A DNA stretch of 5,636 bases from an uncultured Eubacteriales bacterium (GTDB lineage Bacteria > Bacillota > Clostridia > Christensenellales > DTU072): assembly GCA_902766325.1 (NCBI GenBank), contig CACXDF010000003.1, positions 1 to 5,636 of the forward strand, given 5' to 3'. The notes below the pieces were generated by a model, which saw only the letters and a list, made by a program, of their open reading frames with translations, had not been told where the DNA came from and searched no databases. This document shows, piece by piece, positions 1 through 5,636 of this stretch (the first letter of the stretch is position 1; the number at the start of each line of letters is the position of its first letter). The translations under genes were made by a program, and so were the position numbers.

Positions 1-2061
1 CATAAAAGTACTTTGACCGCGAATAAGATTATCGCTGGCGCCGACGCGCGTAAAGATACGATCGCACAAACCGATCTCGGCTTTGGATGCCGGTACAAAA
101 CTGCCGATATGCGCCATCAGCGTGATCAACGCGACTTGACGGATATACGTACTTTTACCGGCCATATTCGGCCCGGTCAGGATGGCGATGGGATTATTTT
201 TATCAAGCGCAGTATCGTTCGGCACGAATTCATTTCTTTTCAAAAGTTTTTCCACGACGGGATGTCGCCCGTCGACGATCAGGAGCGTGCCGCCCTGGCT
301 TACTTTCGGACGAACGTACTTATTTTCGGCGGCAACGAGCGCCAAAGAATAAATGCAGTCGGCCTTGGCGATAAACGCCGCGATGGACTTAAGTCTGCCG
401 ACGTATTCGTTCAACGTGTGAACAAGGTCGGCATATATTTCGTTTTCCAACTGAATGGATCTTTCCGTCGCCGTAAAGATATCTTTTTCGAGATTAAGCA
501 ATTCGTTATTGACGTATCTTTCGCCGTTTGCTATGGTCTGACGACGAACGTAGTCGCTCGGCAGAACTTCCGGACGCTTGGCGTTGCTGATCTCGATATA
601 ATAGCCGAACACGCGGTTATTCCCTACTTTCAGCGACGGTACGCCGGTAAGAGCGCGTTGGCGCTCCTGGAACTCGGCGATGGTTTTCGTCGAGTCGGCG
701 CCGATAGAACGCAAATGATCCAGCTCGGCGTTGCAACCGCGCGCAATAAAACCGCCGTCTTTTAAGGTCGAAGGAAGATCGACGGGAGCGATCGTCTTAT
801 CAAGCAAAGCGACCAATTCCGAAAAATCATAATAATCGGCGTTCAATTCAATAAAGTACTCCGAATGGAGTTTATCCATCACCTTTTTGATGAGCGGCAA
901 CTGACGCAGAGACTCTTTCAGGCTGTTGCAGTCCTTCGGCATGATGGATCCGTATGATATCTTGGTGACCAGCCTTTCGAGATCGCGAACAGGTTCCAGC
1001 GTCTGTCCGAGCGCAGAACGGGTCAAACCGCCTCTGACGAGTTCGGCTATGCCGGCTTGACGCTTTTCTATTTCAGGCACGGAATGAAGGGGGTGCAAGA
1101 GCCATTGATGCAGCATTCGTGCGCCCATCCCCGTTTTGGTCCTGTCCAAAACCCACAAAAGACTGCCGTTTTTCTTGCCGTCCGACAGCGTTTCGGTCAA
1201 TTCGAGGTTGCGACGAGTATTATAATCGAGATACATCTCGTTAGAAGCGGATACGACCTTCGGCACGGAAAGATGGCTCAAAAAGCGTTTTTGAGTGCTT
1301 CTGACGTAATCAAGCAGTCCTCCGAGCGCGCCGATCACGGCTTTGTTGTCTTCCAAACCGAGCGCTTCCAGTCCGAAAACGGAATAATGTTTTAAAAGAG
1401 CGCTTTTTCCGTTATCATAGTCAAAACTATAATCGTAATAAGTGGTAAACTTAACCAGTCTTTCGGTGCTGACCGAAAGAAGAGAACGGCTCTCCACGCA
1501 AACGTCCATAGGAGCAATGATCTCGCTTGGGGCGCATCCCAGAAGATAATCTTCGCATCCGGCAAGCGTAGTATCCGGAAAATATTTAACAAGAAATTCT
1601 CCGGTGACGATATCGAGAGCGGAAACGGCATAATCGTTTTTGTATTTTGCGACGGCGACAAGATAGTGGTTGACCGTTCCGTCAAGCATTTCTTCGATCG
1701 TGTTGGTGCCGGGTGTGATAACGCGAATAACGTCGCGTTGCAAAAGTCCTTTTTGATCTCCGGGCGCGGTAAGTTGTTCGCAAATAGCTACTTTTTCCCC
1801 CGCCGCGACCAATCTGGCAATATAAGTATCGACGGCGTGATAAGGTACTCCGCACATAGGAGCGCGCTCTTCCAGTCCGCAATCCCTGCCGGTCAAAGTA
1901 AGATCAAGCAGCTTGCTGGCCTTTATCGCGTCTTCAAAAAACATCTCGTAAAAATCGCCGAGACGATACAACAAAATAGTGTCGGGATACTTTTCTTTCA
2001 GCTCGTTACGATGCGCCATCATAGGCGAGATCGTATTCTTTTCGCTTTTTTTCGTTGCCAT
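1..2061 (-). CDS. mutS: DNA mismatch repair protein MutS (C-terminus cut by window edge)
   Basis: Recognises mismatches and small loops in DNA and, in an ATP-dependent way, recruits MutL to start repair. The window holds residues 1–687; the family is usually about 850–880 aa, so roughly the last 170–190 are missing. Visible in the translation: the mismatch-reading Phe-X-Glu in GDFYEMF (F37, E39) of domain I; the connector and core/lever region, including DRTKTGMGAR (306–315); the clamp region with GNNRVFGYYIEIS (480–492) and YVNNEL (516–521); then the ATPase domain with DGRHPV (597–602) and Walker A GPNMAGKST (630–638). The last residues are GQSTFM (682–687), just ahead of the expected Walker B DE-GRGT, which lies outside. 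The ATG at 2061 is chosen because GGGAG sits 11 nt upstream and the N-terminus aligns with the family pattern (SPMMAHRNELK). It begins one base after the miaB stop, so it is very probably cotranscribed and translationally coupled. No frameshift or missing key residue is seen in the part present. Confidence 0.97.
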   Translation of the reverse strand, partial: MATKKSEKNTISPMMAHRNELKEKYPDTILLYRLGDFYEMFFEDAIKASKLLDLTLTGRDCGLEERAPMCGVPYHAVDTYIARLVAAGEKVAICEQLTAPGDQKGLLQRDVIRVITPGTNTIEEMLDGTVNHYLVAVAKYKNDYAVSALDIVTGEFLVKYFPDTTLAGCEDYLLGCAPSEIIAPMDVCVESRSLLSVSTERLVKFTTYYDYSFDYDNGKSALLKHYSVFGLEALGLEDNKAVIGALGGLLDYVRSTQKRFLSHLSVPKVVSASNEMYLDYNTRRNLELTETLSDGKKNGSLLWVLDRTKTGMGARMLHQWLLHPLHSVPEIEKRQAGIAELVRGGLTRSALGQTLEPVRDLERLVTKISYGSIMPKDCNSLKESLRQLPLIKKVMDKLHSEYFIELNADYYDFSELVALLDKTIAPVDLPSTLKDGGFIARGCNAELDHLRSIGADSTKTIAEFQERQRALTGVPSLKVGNNRVFGYYIEISNAKRPEVLPSDYVRRQTIANGERYVNNELLNLEKDIFTATERSIQLENEIYADLVHTLNEYVGRLKSIAAFIAKADCIYSLALVAAENKYVRPKVSQGGTLLIVDGRHPVVEKLLKRNEFVPNDTALDKNNPIAILTGPNMAGKSTYIRQVALITLMAHIGSFVPASKAEIGLCDRIFTRVGASDNLIRGQSTFM

Positions 2062-2062
2062 T

Positions 2063-3373
2063 TTATATTATTCTCCCAAAAAGCGCGGAACTGCGCGCAC
2101 TTTCGATTTTTACGTTCACGAATTTACCGACGAGATCGGCTTGTCCCGGATAAGTGACCAAACGACCGCTTTCCGTTCTGCCGCAAACGCATCCCTCGTG
2201 TTTCGGACTGACGTCTTCGGTAAGTATTTCTTCCGTTTTACCCAAATAAACGTTACTGAGTTCCGAACTGATACGATTTTGAATACGAACGAGCTCGGTA
2301 ATACGATCCTGCTTGACCTTAGCGGGCAGTTGTTCCATTTCGGCGGCAACGGTACCCTTTCGCGGCGAATACACAAAGGTGAACGCGTTACTGAAACGAA
2401 CCCGCTCCATCAAACTGACCGTATCGGCAAAATCTTCGTCCGTTTCGGTCGGAAAACCGGTCATAATGTCGGAAGTGATCCCTACGCCGGGTAACTTACC
2501 GCGAATTTCGTCTATGATTTCCAAATAGCGCTCGCGCGTGTAGCGACGATTCATCAATTTCAAAACGCGGTTGCTTCCCGATTGCACGGGTAAATGGATA
2601 TTATTGCAGATGTTGGGACAGGAAGCGATAACGTCAATGACTTTACTGTCGAAATCCTTCGGGTGCGAGGTCATAAAACGAAGTCTGAATTTACCGTCGA
2701 TTTGCGCGATTTCTTGTAAAAGAGCGGAAAAATCATAGTTTTCGTAGCGATAAGAATCTACGTTTTGACCGAGAAGAGTGATCTCCGGATAACCTTGGGC
2801 GATCAGAGACCTGACCTCGGCAAGCACGTCCTTAGGCGATCTGCTTCTTTCACGGCCGCGCACGAACGGAACGATACAGTACGTGCAGAAATTATTACAA
2901 CCGTACATAATATTGACCCAGGCGTTGGTACCGCTCGTTCTATGTATCGGCAAAGCGCACCCGACGTCGACGTTCGGATCGTCATGCACGTCGGCGATAA
3001 AACGCTTGTTTTTCTCTTCGATACTGCGTATTGCGGAAGATAACTCCGATAAGTTATCCGTACCGAGAACAACAGAGATAAAGGGAAATTTCTTTTTCAG
3101 GTTTTCGGCCATACCCTTTTGTTGCGTCATACATCCGACTACGGCAACGATCAAGTTGGGATTGGCCTTTTTCAAACACTTCACGTCGCCGATATTACCG
3201 AGAATATGTTTCTCGGCCGTATCGCGTATACAACAGGTATTGAAAAGAATGAGATCCGCCTCTTCGACTTTATCCGTACTCGAATAACCGAGCTCAACGA
3301 ATATACCGGCGATTTTTTCCGATTCATGGACGTTCATTTGACATCCATACGTATATATAAAATATTTTTTCAT
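2063..3373 (-). CDS. miaB: tRNA-2-methylthio-N6-dimethylallyladenosine synthase MiaB
   Basis: Cytoplasmic radical-SAM methylthiotransferase that converts i6A37 to ms2i6A37 in tRNAs reading UNN codons, acting after MiaA. The product is 436 aa and complete. Domains: N-terminal UPF0004 domain (about 2–118) with the three cysteines expected to bind the auxiliary Fe-S cluster (C11 in YGCQMN, C47 in NTCCIR, C81 in GCMTQQ); radical-SAM domain (about 145–320) with CxxxCxxC at C159, C163 and C166 in YGCNNFCTYC, followed by VRGRERSR, the MiaB-type hallmark; and a C-terminal TRAM RNA-binding domain (about 372–436). C48 next to C47 is an extra cysteine in the motif. The start is the ATG at 3373 because the conserved KKYFIYTYGCQMN begins there. 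An in-frame TTG at 3409 would add 12 residues, but those codons are the terminator-like hairpin and promoter DNA. No Shine-Dalgarno precedes 3373, and a TATAAT box ends 7 nt before it, suggesting a leaderless message. First gene of a unit with mutS. Confidence 0.97.
   Translation of the reverse strand: MKKYFIYTYGCQMNVHESEKIAGIFVELGYSSTDKVEEADLILFNTCCIRDTAEKHILGNIGDVKCLKKANPNLIVAVVGCMTQQKGMAENLKKKFPFISVVLGTDNLSELSSAIRSIEEKNKRFIADVHDDPNVDVGCALPIHRTSGTNAWVNIMYGCNNFCTYCIVPFVRGRERSRSPKDVLAEVRSLIAQGYPEITLLGQNVDSYRYENYDFSALLQEIAQIDGKFRLRFMTSHPKDFDSKVIDVIASCPNICNNIHLPVQSGSNRVLKLMNRRYTRERYLEIIDEIRGKLPGVGITSDIMTGFPTETDEDFADTVSLMERVRFSNAFTFVYSPRKGTVAAEMEQLPAKVKQDRITELVRIQNRISSELSNVYLGKTEEILTEDVSPKHEGCVCGRTESGRLVTYPGQADLVGKFVNVKIESARSSALFGRII
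2073..2077 (-). promoter_or_regulatory. Ribosome binding site of mutS, inside the end of miaB
   Basis: Read on the minus strand, GGGAG (extending to GGGAGAA) lies 11 nt before the mutS ATG at 2061. It sits within the last codons of miaB, whose TAA occupies 2065–2063. This supports the chosen mutS start and implies that ribosomes finishing miaB can reinitiate on mutS. It is the only recognisable, reasonably spaced Shine-Dalgarno sequence among the three genes. Confidence 0.75.
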
Positions 3374-3380
3374 ATGAATT

Positions 3381-3409
3381 ATTATATAAAAAAAGCTCGC
3401 GTCTTGCAA
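3381..3409 (-). promoter_or_regulatory. Probable sigma-70/SigA-type promoter of miaB-mutS
   Basis: On the minus strand a -35 element TTGCAA (3409–3404, 4 of 6 matches to TTGACA) is followed by a 17-bp spacer and a perfect -10 TATAAT (3386–3381). Transcription would be expected to begin about 7 nt downstream, at 3374 or at the A of the miaB ATG at 3373. The resulting mRNA would have essentially no 5' leader, which agrees with the absence of a Shine-Dalgarno sequence for miaB. The spacer includes a run of seven T shared with the terminator-like hairpin. Box matches and spacing are read directly; activity is inferred. Confidence 0.62.
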
Positions 3410-3411
3410 GC
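3388..3411 (-). terminator. Terminator-like hairpin with T7 tract, reading toward miaB
   Basis: On the minus strand GCTTGC (3411–3406), loop AAGAC and GCGAGC (3400–3395) form a 6-bp stem with one T-G wobble, followed immediately by TTTTTTT (3394–3388). This is the layout of a short rho-independent terminator. It would stop minus-strand transcripts arriving from within or antisense to the penicillin-binding protein gene, or act as an attenuator for any transcript begun further upstream. It cannot affect transcripts starting at the proximal miaB promoter, whose -35 and spacer it overlaps. The stem is short, so part of the resemblance could be chance. Confidence 0.45.
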
Positions 3412-3421
3412 GAATGGACGG

Positions 3422-3443
3422 AATAAAAGGATGACCTTTTATT
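3422..3443. repeat. Perfect 9-bp inverted repeat, possible operator or hairpin
   Basis: AATAAAAGG (3422–3430) and CCTTTTATT (3435–3443) are exact reverse complements around a 4-base centre ATGA. The repeat lies between the two divergent genes, directly next to the -10-like box of the penicillin-binding protein gene and upstream of the -35 of the miaB promoter. That is where a DNA-binding dimer could affect both genes. It could equally be a small RNA hairpin or chance in AT-rich DNA; no regulator family can be named from it. Confidence 0.4.
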
Positions 3444-3469
3444 TATACTATGCTTATGCGCAAAAACAA
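3442..3469 (-). promoter_or_regulatory. Weak candidate distal promoter toward miaB
   Basis: On the minus strand TTGTTT (3469–3464) and TATAAA (3447–3442) are separated by 16 bp. Transcription would start near 3435 and give a leader of about 60 nt that contains the terminator-like hairpin at 3411–3388, so most transcripts might stop before miaB. The -35 box lies inside the first codons of the divergent gene. The match is moderate in AT-rich sequence, so this is a possibility rather than a firm call. Confidence 0.25.
3444..3449 (+). promoter_or_regulatory. -10-like box TATACT of the penicillin-binding protein gene
   Basis: TATACT (5 of 6 matches to TATAAT) ends 6 nt before the ATG at 3456, so a transcript from it would begin at or next to that start codon. 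No convincing -35 box is seen at 16–18 bp upstream; the nearest similar hexamer, TGGACG at 3415–3420, is 23 bp away. The inverted repeat at 3422–3443 fills the spacer instead. This fits either activator-dependent expression or a chance AT-rich match. Confidence 0.35.
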
Positions 3470-5636
3470 TAAACGAGTAAAAAACGGTCGTACGATGGGC
3501 ATTTTATTATTAATTACGGCATTTTTTGTTATAGCTATTATAATTTTTATCGTATTTTATAATACTTTGTCGTATAAAATCGACGAAGAAGCGATCGTTC
3601 CGAAAAAAGCGTCCGTCATTCTTACCGACGTTAACGGCTCTCCCCTCGAATCCAAGTGCGTATACAGATATATCCCTTACGAAAACATATCGTCCAATAT
3701 CGTCAACGCTTTCGTCGCGATCGAAGACAAACGTTTCTTTTCGCATAAGGGCGTCGACTATTACAGAACGGCCGGCGCTTTACTTCATAATTTAAAAGCC
3801 GGCAAGATAAAAGAAGGCGGGTCGACGATCACGCAACAGCTTGTCAAAAACACCCTTCTATCTTCCGAAAAGACGCTTAAAAGAAAATTTCGGGAAATGG
3901 CGCTTGCGCGCAAATTGGAAAAACGCTTTACCAAAGAGAACATTCTGGAGATGTATCTCAACGCTATTTATTACGGAAACGGCATTTACGGCATCGATAG
4001 CGCCTGTTATAACTATTTCGGTAAGGATCCGAACGATATATCCCCTGCAGAAGCGGCCATTTTGGCCGGGATCGTCAAAAATCCGGCTAAATATTCGCCG
4101 ACACGCAATCTTCCTTCCGTTTCCGATCGTAAAAATCTGGTTTTAAAACTGATGCTTGAGCAAAATTATATTACGGAAACCGAATATGAGGACGGGATCG
4201 CGTACGCATACGCCGCGCCTTTGCTCGAAAACGACCCTGTTCGTCCCTATTTTATTAACGCTATTCATGAAACGGCGGATATTCTCGGCATTTCGGAAGA
4301 AGAAGTCATTCGTTCCGATTACGTTATACGCACCTTTTACGACCCAAAATCTCAATCTGCCGTCGTTTCCTCAATAGAAAGTCAGGAATATATAAGCATA
4401 AACACCGACGGCATCTCATCCGATCATTCCGTTTTACTCGCCGATAACGCGACCGGCGGTATTACGGCCTATTATTCGACTCTCGATAACAACGTGTTTA
4501 CTTTCAGACGTTCGCCCGCTTCGACCATCAAACCTATTTTAGTTTATGCGCCGGCTATAGAAATGGATCTTATTACGGAAAAAACTACTTTTATCGACGA
4601 AAAAGCATCATTCGACGGATATGCGCCGAAGAATTACGGCGACGTTTATTACGGTCCGATCTCCGCCGATAAAGCCTTGGCCAAATCGGTCAATACGGTC
4701 GCCGTACGTATTTTACAGAATTCCGGGATCGAAAAATCGATCGAATATGCCGAAAAAACAGGGATTACGTTCGATAAAAGCGATAAAGAGCATCTTGCCG
4801 TCGCGCTTGGCGGCATGACTTACGGCGTCACTCTCAAAGAATTGACCGAGTCGTATATGACGCTCGCTTCATCCGGCAAGCACAAAAACGTCTCCTTTAT
4901 CCGATCGATCGATACTTCCGACGGCTCGCCGCTCTATTCTCATCGCATCAATACGCAAACCGCTTTTTCTTCCGACACCGCTTTTATCGTCACCGATATG
5001 TTAAAAAAATCCGTCTCAGACGGAACGTCGCGTAAATTATCGGGTTTTTCATACGAAATAGCGTCAAAAACGGGCACGGCGGAACACGCAAACAGCATCG
5101 GAAACAGCGACGCATGGAACGTGAATTATACGACCGAAAACACAATGTGCGTCTGGTACGGCGCGCCGGATTCTTACGTCGAGACAACGGGAGGAGGATA
5201 TCCCGCCTTACTGGCCGCCGATATCAGGCGAAAACTGAACGCGCCGAAAAAAGCTGCTTTTGACGAACCAATGACGGTATGCGAATACGAGATCGACGCT
5301 TTCGGCTCTGCAAAAGACGGCAAAATATATCGTTCAACGCGCTATACTCCGCTAAAATACAGAGAAAAAGGATATTTTTCCGTGCGAAACGCACCCACAG
5401 AGCCATCTCCCTACTTCGATATATCCGACGTGAATTTTCACATGGAGATCGACAAAGACAATAAAAAATTCTTCGTGTCTTCGCCTTCGCCTTTCCGCTA
5501 TAAACTGATCGAACGAAATCTGGGCACGCGCGAAACAAAAGAATACGACGATCTGCCGGAAAGCATGCCGAACGATTTAAATAAAAACGCGATATACAGT
5601 TATTACCTCGCCGTATACTGTGATAACGAGTTTCTC
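3456..5636 (+). CDS. Class A penicillin-binding protein, bifunctional GT51 glycosyltransferase/transpeptidase (C-terminus cut by window edge)
   Basis: Polymerises lipid II into glycan strands and cross-links the stem peptides on the outer face of the membrane. The window holds 727 codons with no stop. Order: a basic cytoplasmic tail (MRKNNKRVKNGR), one transmembrane anchor (about 14–36), and a GT51 domain (about 60–230) with EDKRFFSHKG (catalytic E90), GGSTITQQ (121–128), RKFRE (143–147, second Glu E147), ILEMYLNAIYYG (163–174) and an EAAILAG motif. A transpeptidase domain follows with S356-T-I-K359 (acylated Ser356), S411-V-N413 and K538-T-G-T541. After about residue 590 comes a polar, probably beta-rich extension not assignable by eye. 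All catalytic motifs are intact. An in-frame ATG at 3450 would add Met-Leu; a TGA at 3432 excludes starts further upstream. 3456 is preferred because of the -10-like box ending at 3449. Neither start has a normally spaced Shine-Dalgarno; the only AAGGA is about 18 nt before 3450. PonA/PBP1-like by architecture, but paralogues prevent a safe symbol. Confidence 0.95.
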   Translation, partial: MRKNNKRVKNGRTMGILLLITAFFVIAIIIFIVFYNTLSYKIDEEAIVPKKASVILTDVNGSPLESKCVYRYIPYENISSNIVNAFVAIEDKRFFSHKGVDYYRTAGALLHNLKAGKIKEGGSTITQQLVKNTLLSSEKTLKRKFREMALARKLEKRFTKENILEMYLNAIYYGNGIYGIDSACYNYFGKDPNDISPAEAAILAGIVKNPAKYSPTRNLPSVSDRKNLVLKLMLEQNYITETEYEDGIAYAYAAPLLENDPVRPYFINAIHETADILGISEEEVIRSDYVIRTFYDPKSQSAVVSSIESQEYISINTDGISSDHSVLLADNATGGITAYYSTLDNNVFTFRRSPASTIKPILVYAPAIEMDLITEKTTFIDEKASFDGYAPKNYGDVYYGPISADKALAKSVNTVAVRILQNSGIEKSIEYAEKTGITFDKSDKEHLAVALGGMTYGVTLKELTESYMTLASSGKHKNVSFIRSIDTSDGSPLYSHRINTQTAFSSDTAFIVTDMLKKSVSDGTSRKLSGFSYEIASKTGTAEHANSIGNSDAWNVNYTTENTMCVWYGAPDSYVETTGGGYPALLAADIRRKLNAPKKAAFDEPMTVCEYEIDAFGSAKDGKIYRSTRYTPLKYREKGYFSVRNAPTEPSPYFDISDVNFHMEIDKDNKKFFVSSPSPFRYKLIERNLGTRETKEYDDLPESMPNDLNKNAIYSYYLAVYCDNEFL

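Noticed and set aside
13..765. A 250-codon open frame on the plus strand, antisense to mutS
   Set aside because: The opposite strand encodes unmistakable MutS motifs (Walker A, GYYIEIS, GRHPV) over the same bases. The plus-strand product has no recognisable domain or ribosome site; it is a by-product of codon use in mutS.
1979..2494. A 171-codon plus-strand frame spanning the miaB/mutS junction
   Set aside because: It crosses the ends of two well-supported minus-strand genes, has no convincing ribosome site, and its product resembles no family I know.
3374..3409. A longer MiaB starting at the TTG at 3409
   Set aside because: The extra 12 residues are encoded by the terminator-like hairpin, the T tract and the TATAAT box. 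The conserved family N-terminus begins at the ATG at 3373.
3495..3497. A shorter penicillin-binding protein starting at this in-frame ATG
   Set aside because: It would remove the basic cytoplasmic tail that normally precedes the membrane anchor, and it has no better ribosome site than the upstream ATGs.
3510..3746. A 78-codon minus-strand frame upstream of miaB
   Set aside because: It is antisense to the membrane anchor and first glycosyltransferase motif of the penicillin-binding protein and shows no independent support.
5224..5538. A 104-codon minus-strand frame near the right edge
   Set aside because: It overlaps the continuous reading frame of the penicillin-binding protein C-terminus; its product is rich in Arg and Cys in a way typical of antisense frames.

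Overview
This window looks like an ordinary bacterial chromosomal segment carrying three protein-coding genes. Two are cut by the window edges. They form a divergent arrangement around a 76–82 bp intergenic region. The gene set and order (miaB directly followed by mutS, opposite a class A penicillin-binding protein), the moderate-to-low GC content and the AT-rich intergenic DNA suggest a Bacillota/Clostridia-type bacterium. That is an inference from gene context, and the window holds no taxonomic marker. I see no mobile element, CRISPR array, rRNA or tRNA.

Minus strand (1–3373): miaB (tRNA methylthiotransferase, complete, 436 aa) is followed after one base by mutS (DNA mismatch recognition ATPase). 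The first 687 residues of mutS are present; it leaves the window just after the Walker A and GxSTF segments, so Walker B and the C-terminus are missing. The miaB stop and mutS start are almost fused, and the mutS Shine-Dalgarno sequence lies inside the end of miaB. The two are therefore almost certainly one transcription unit with coupled translation. In many relatives mutL and miaA follow, but here that part lies outside the window.

Intergenic region (3374–3455): this short stretch is dense with signals. It holds a TTGCAA-17 bp-TATAAT promoter for miaB whose predicted start falls on or next to the miaB ATG. A terminator-like hairpin with a T7 tract, reading toward miaB, overlaps that promoter's -35 element and spacer. 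A perfect 9-bp inverted repeat lies further out, and a TATACT -10-like box lies immediately upstream of the divergent gene. Neither divergent gene has a Shine-Dalgarno sequence at normal spacing, so both may be expressed from leaderless or near-leaderless mRNAs.

Plus strand (3456–5636): a bifunctional class A penicillin-binding protein. It has an N-terminal membrane anchor, a GT51 glycosyltransferase domain with all its hallmark motifs, and a transpeptidase domain with SxxK, SxN and KTGT. A polar C-terminal extension runs off the right edge. It polymerises and cross-links peptidoglycan and has no evident functional link to miaB-mutS beyond sharing the divergent promoter region.

I found no clearly new biological system. 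The most unusual part is the compact divergent control region.
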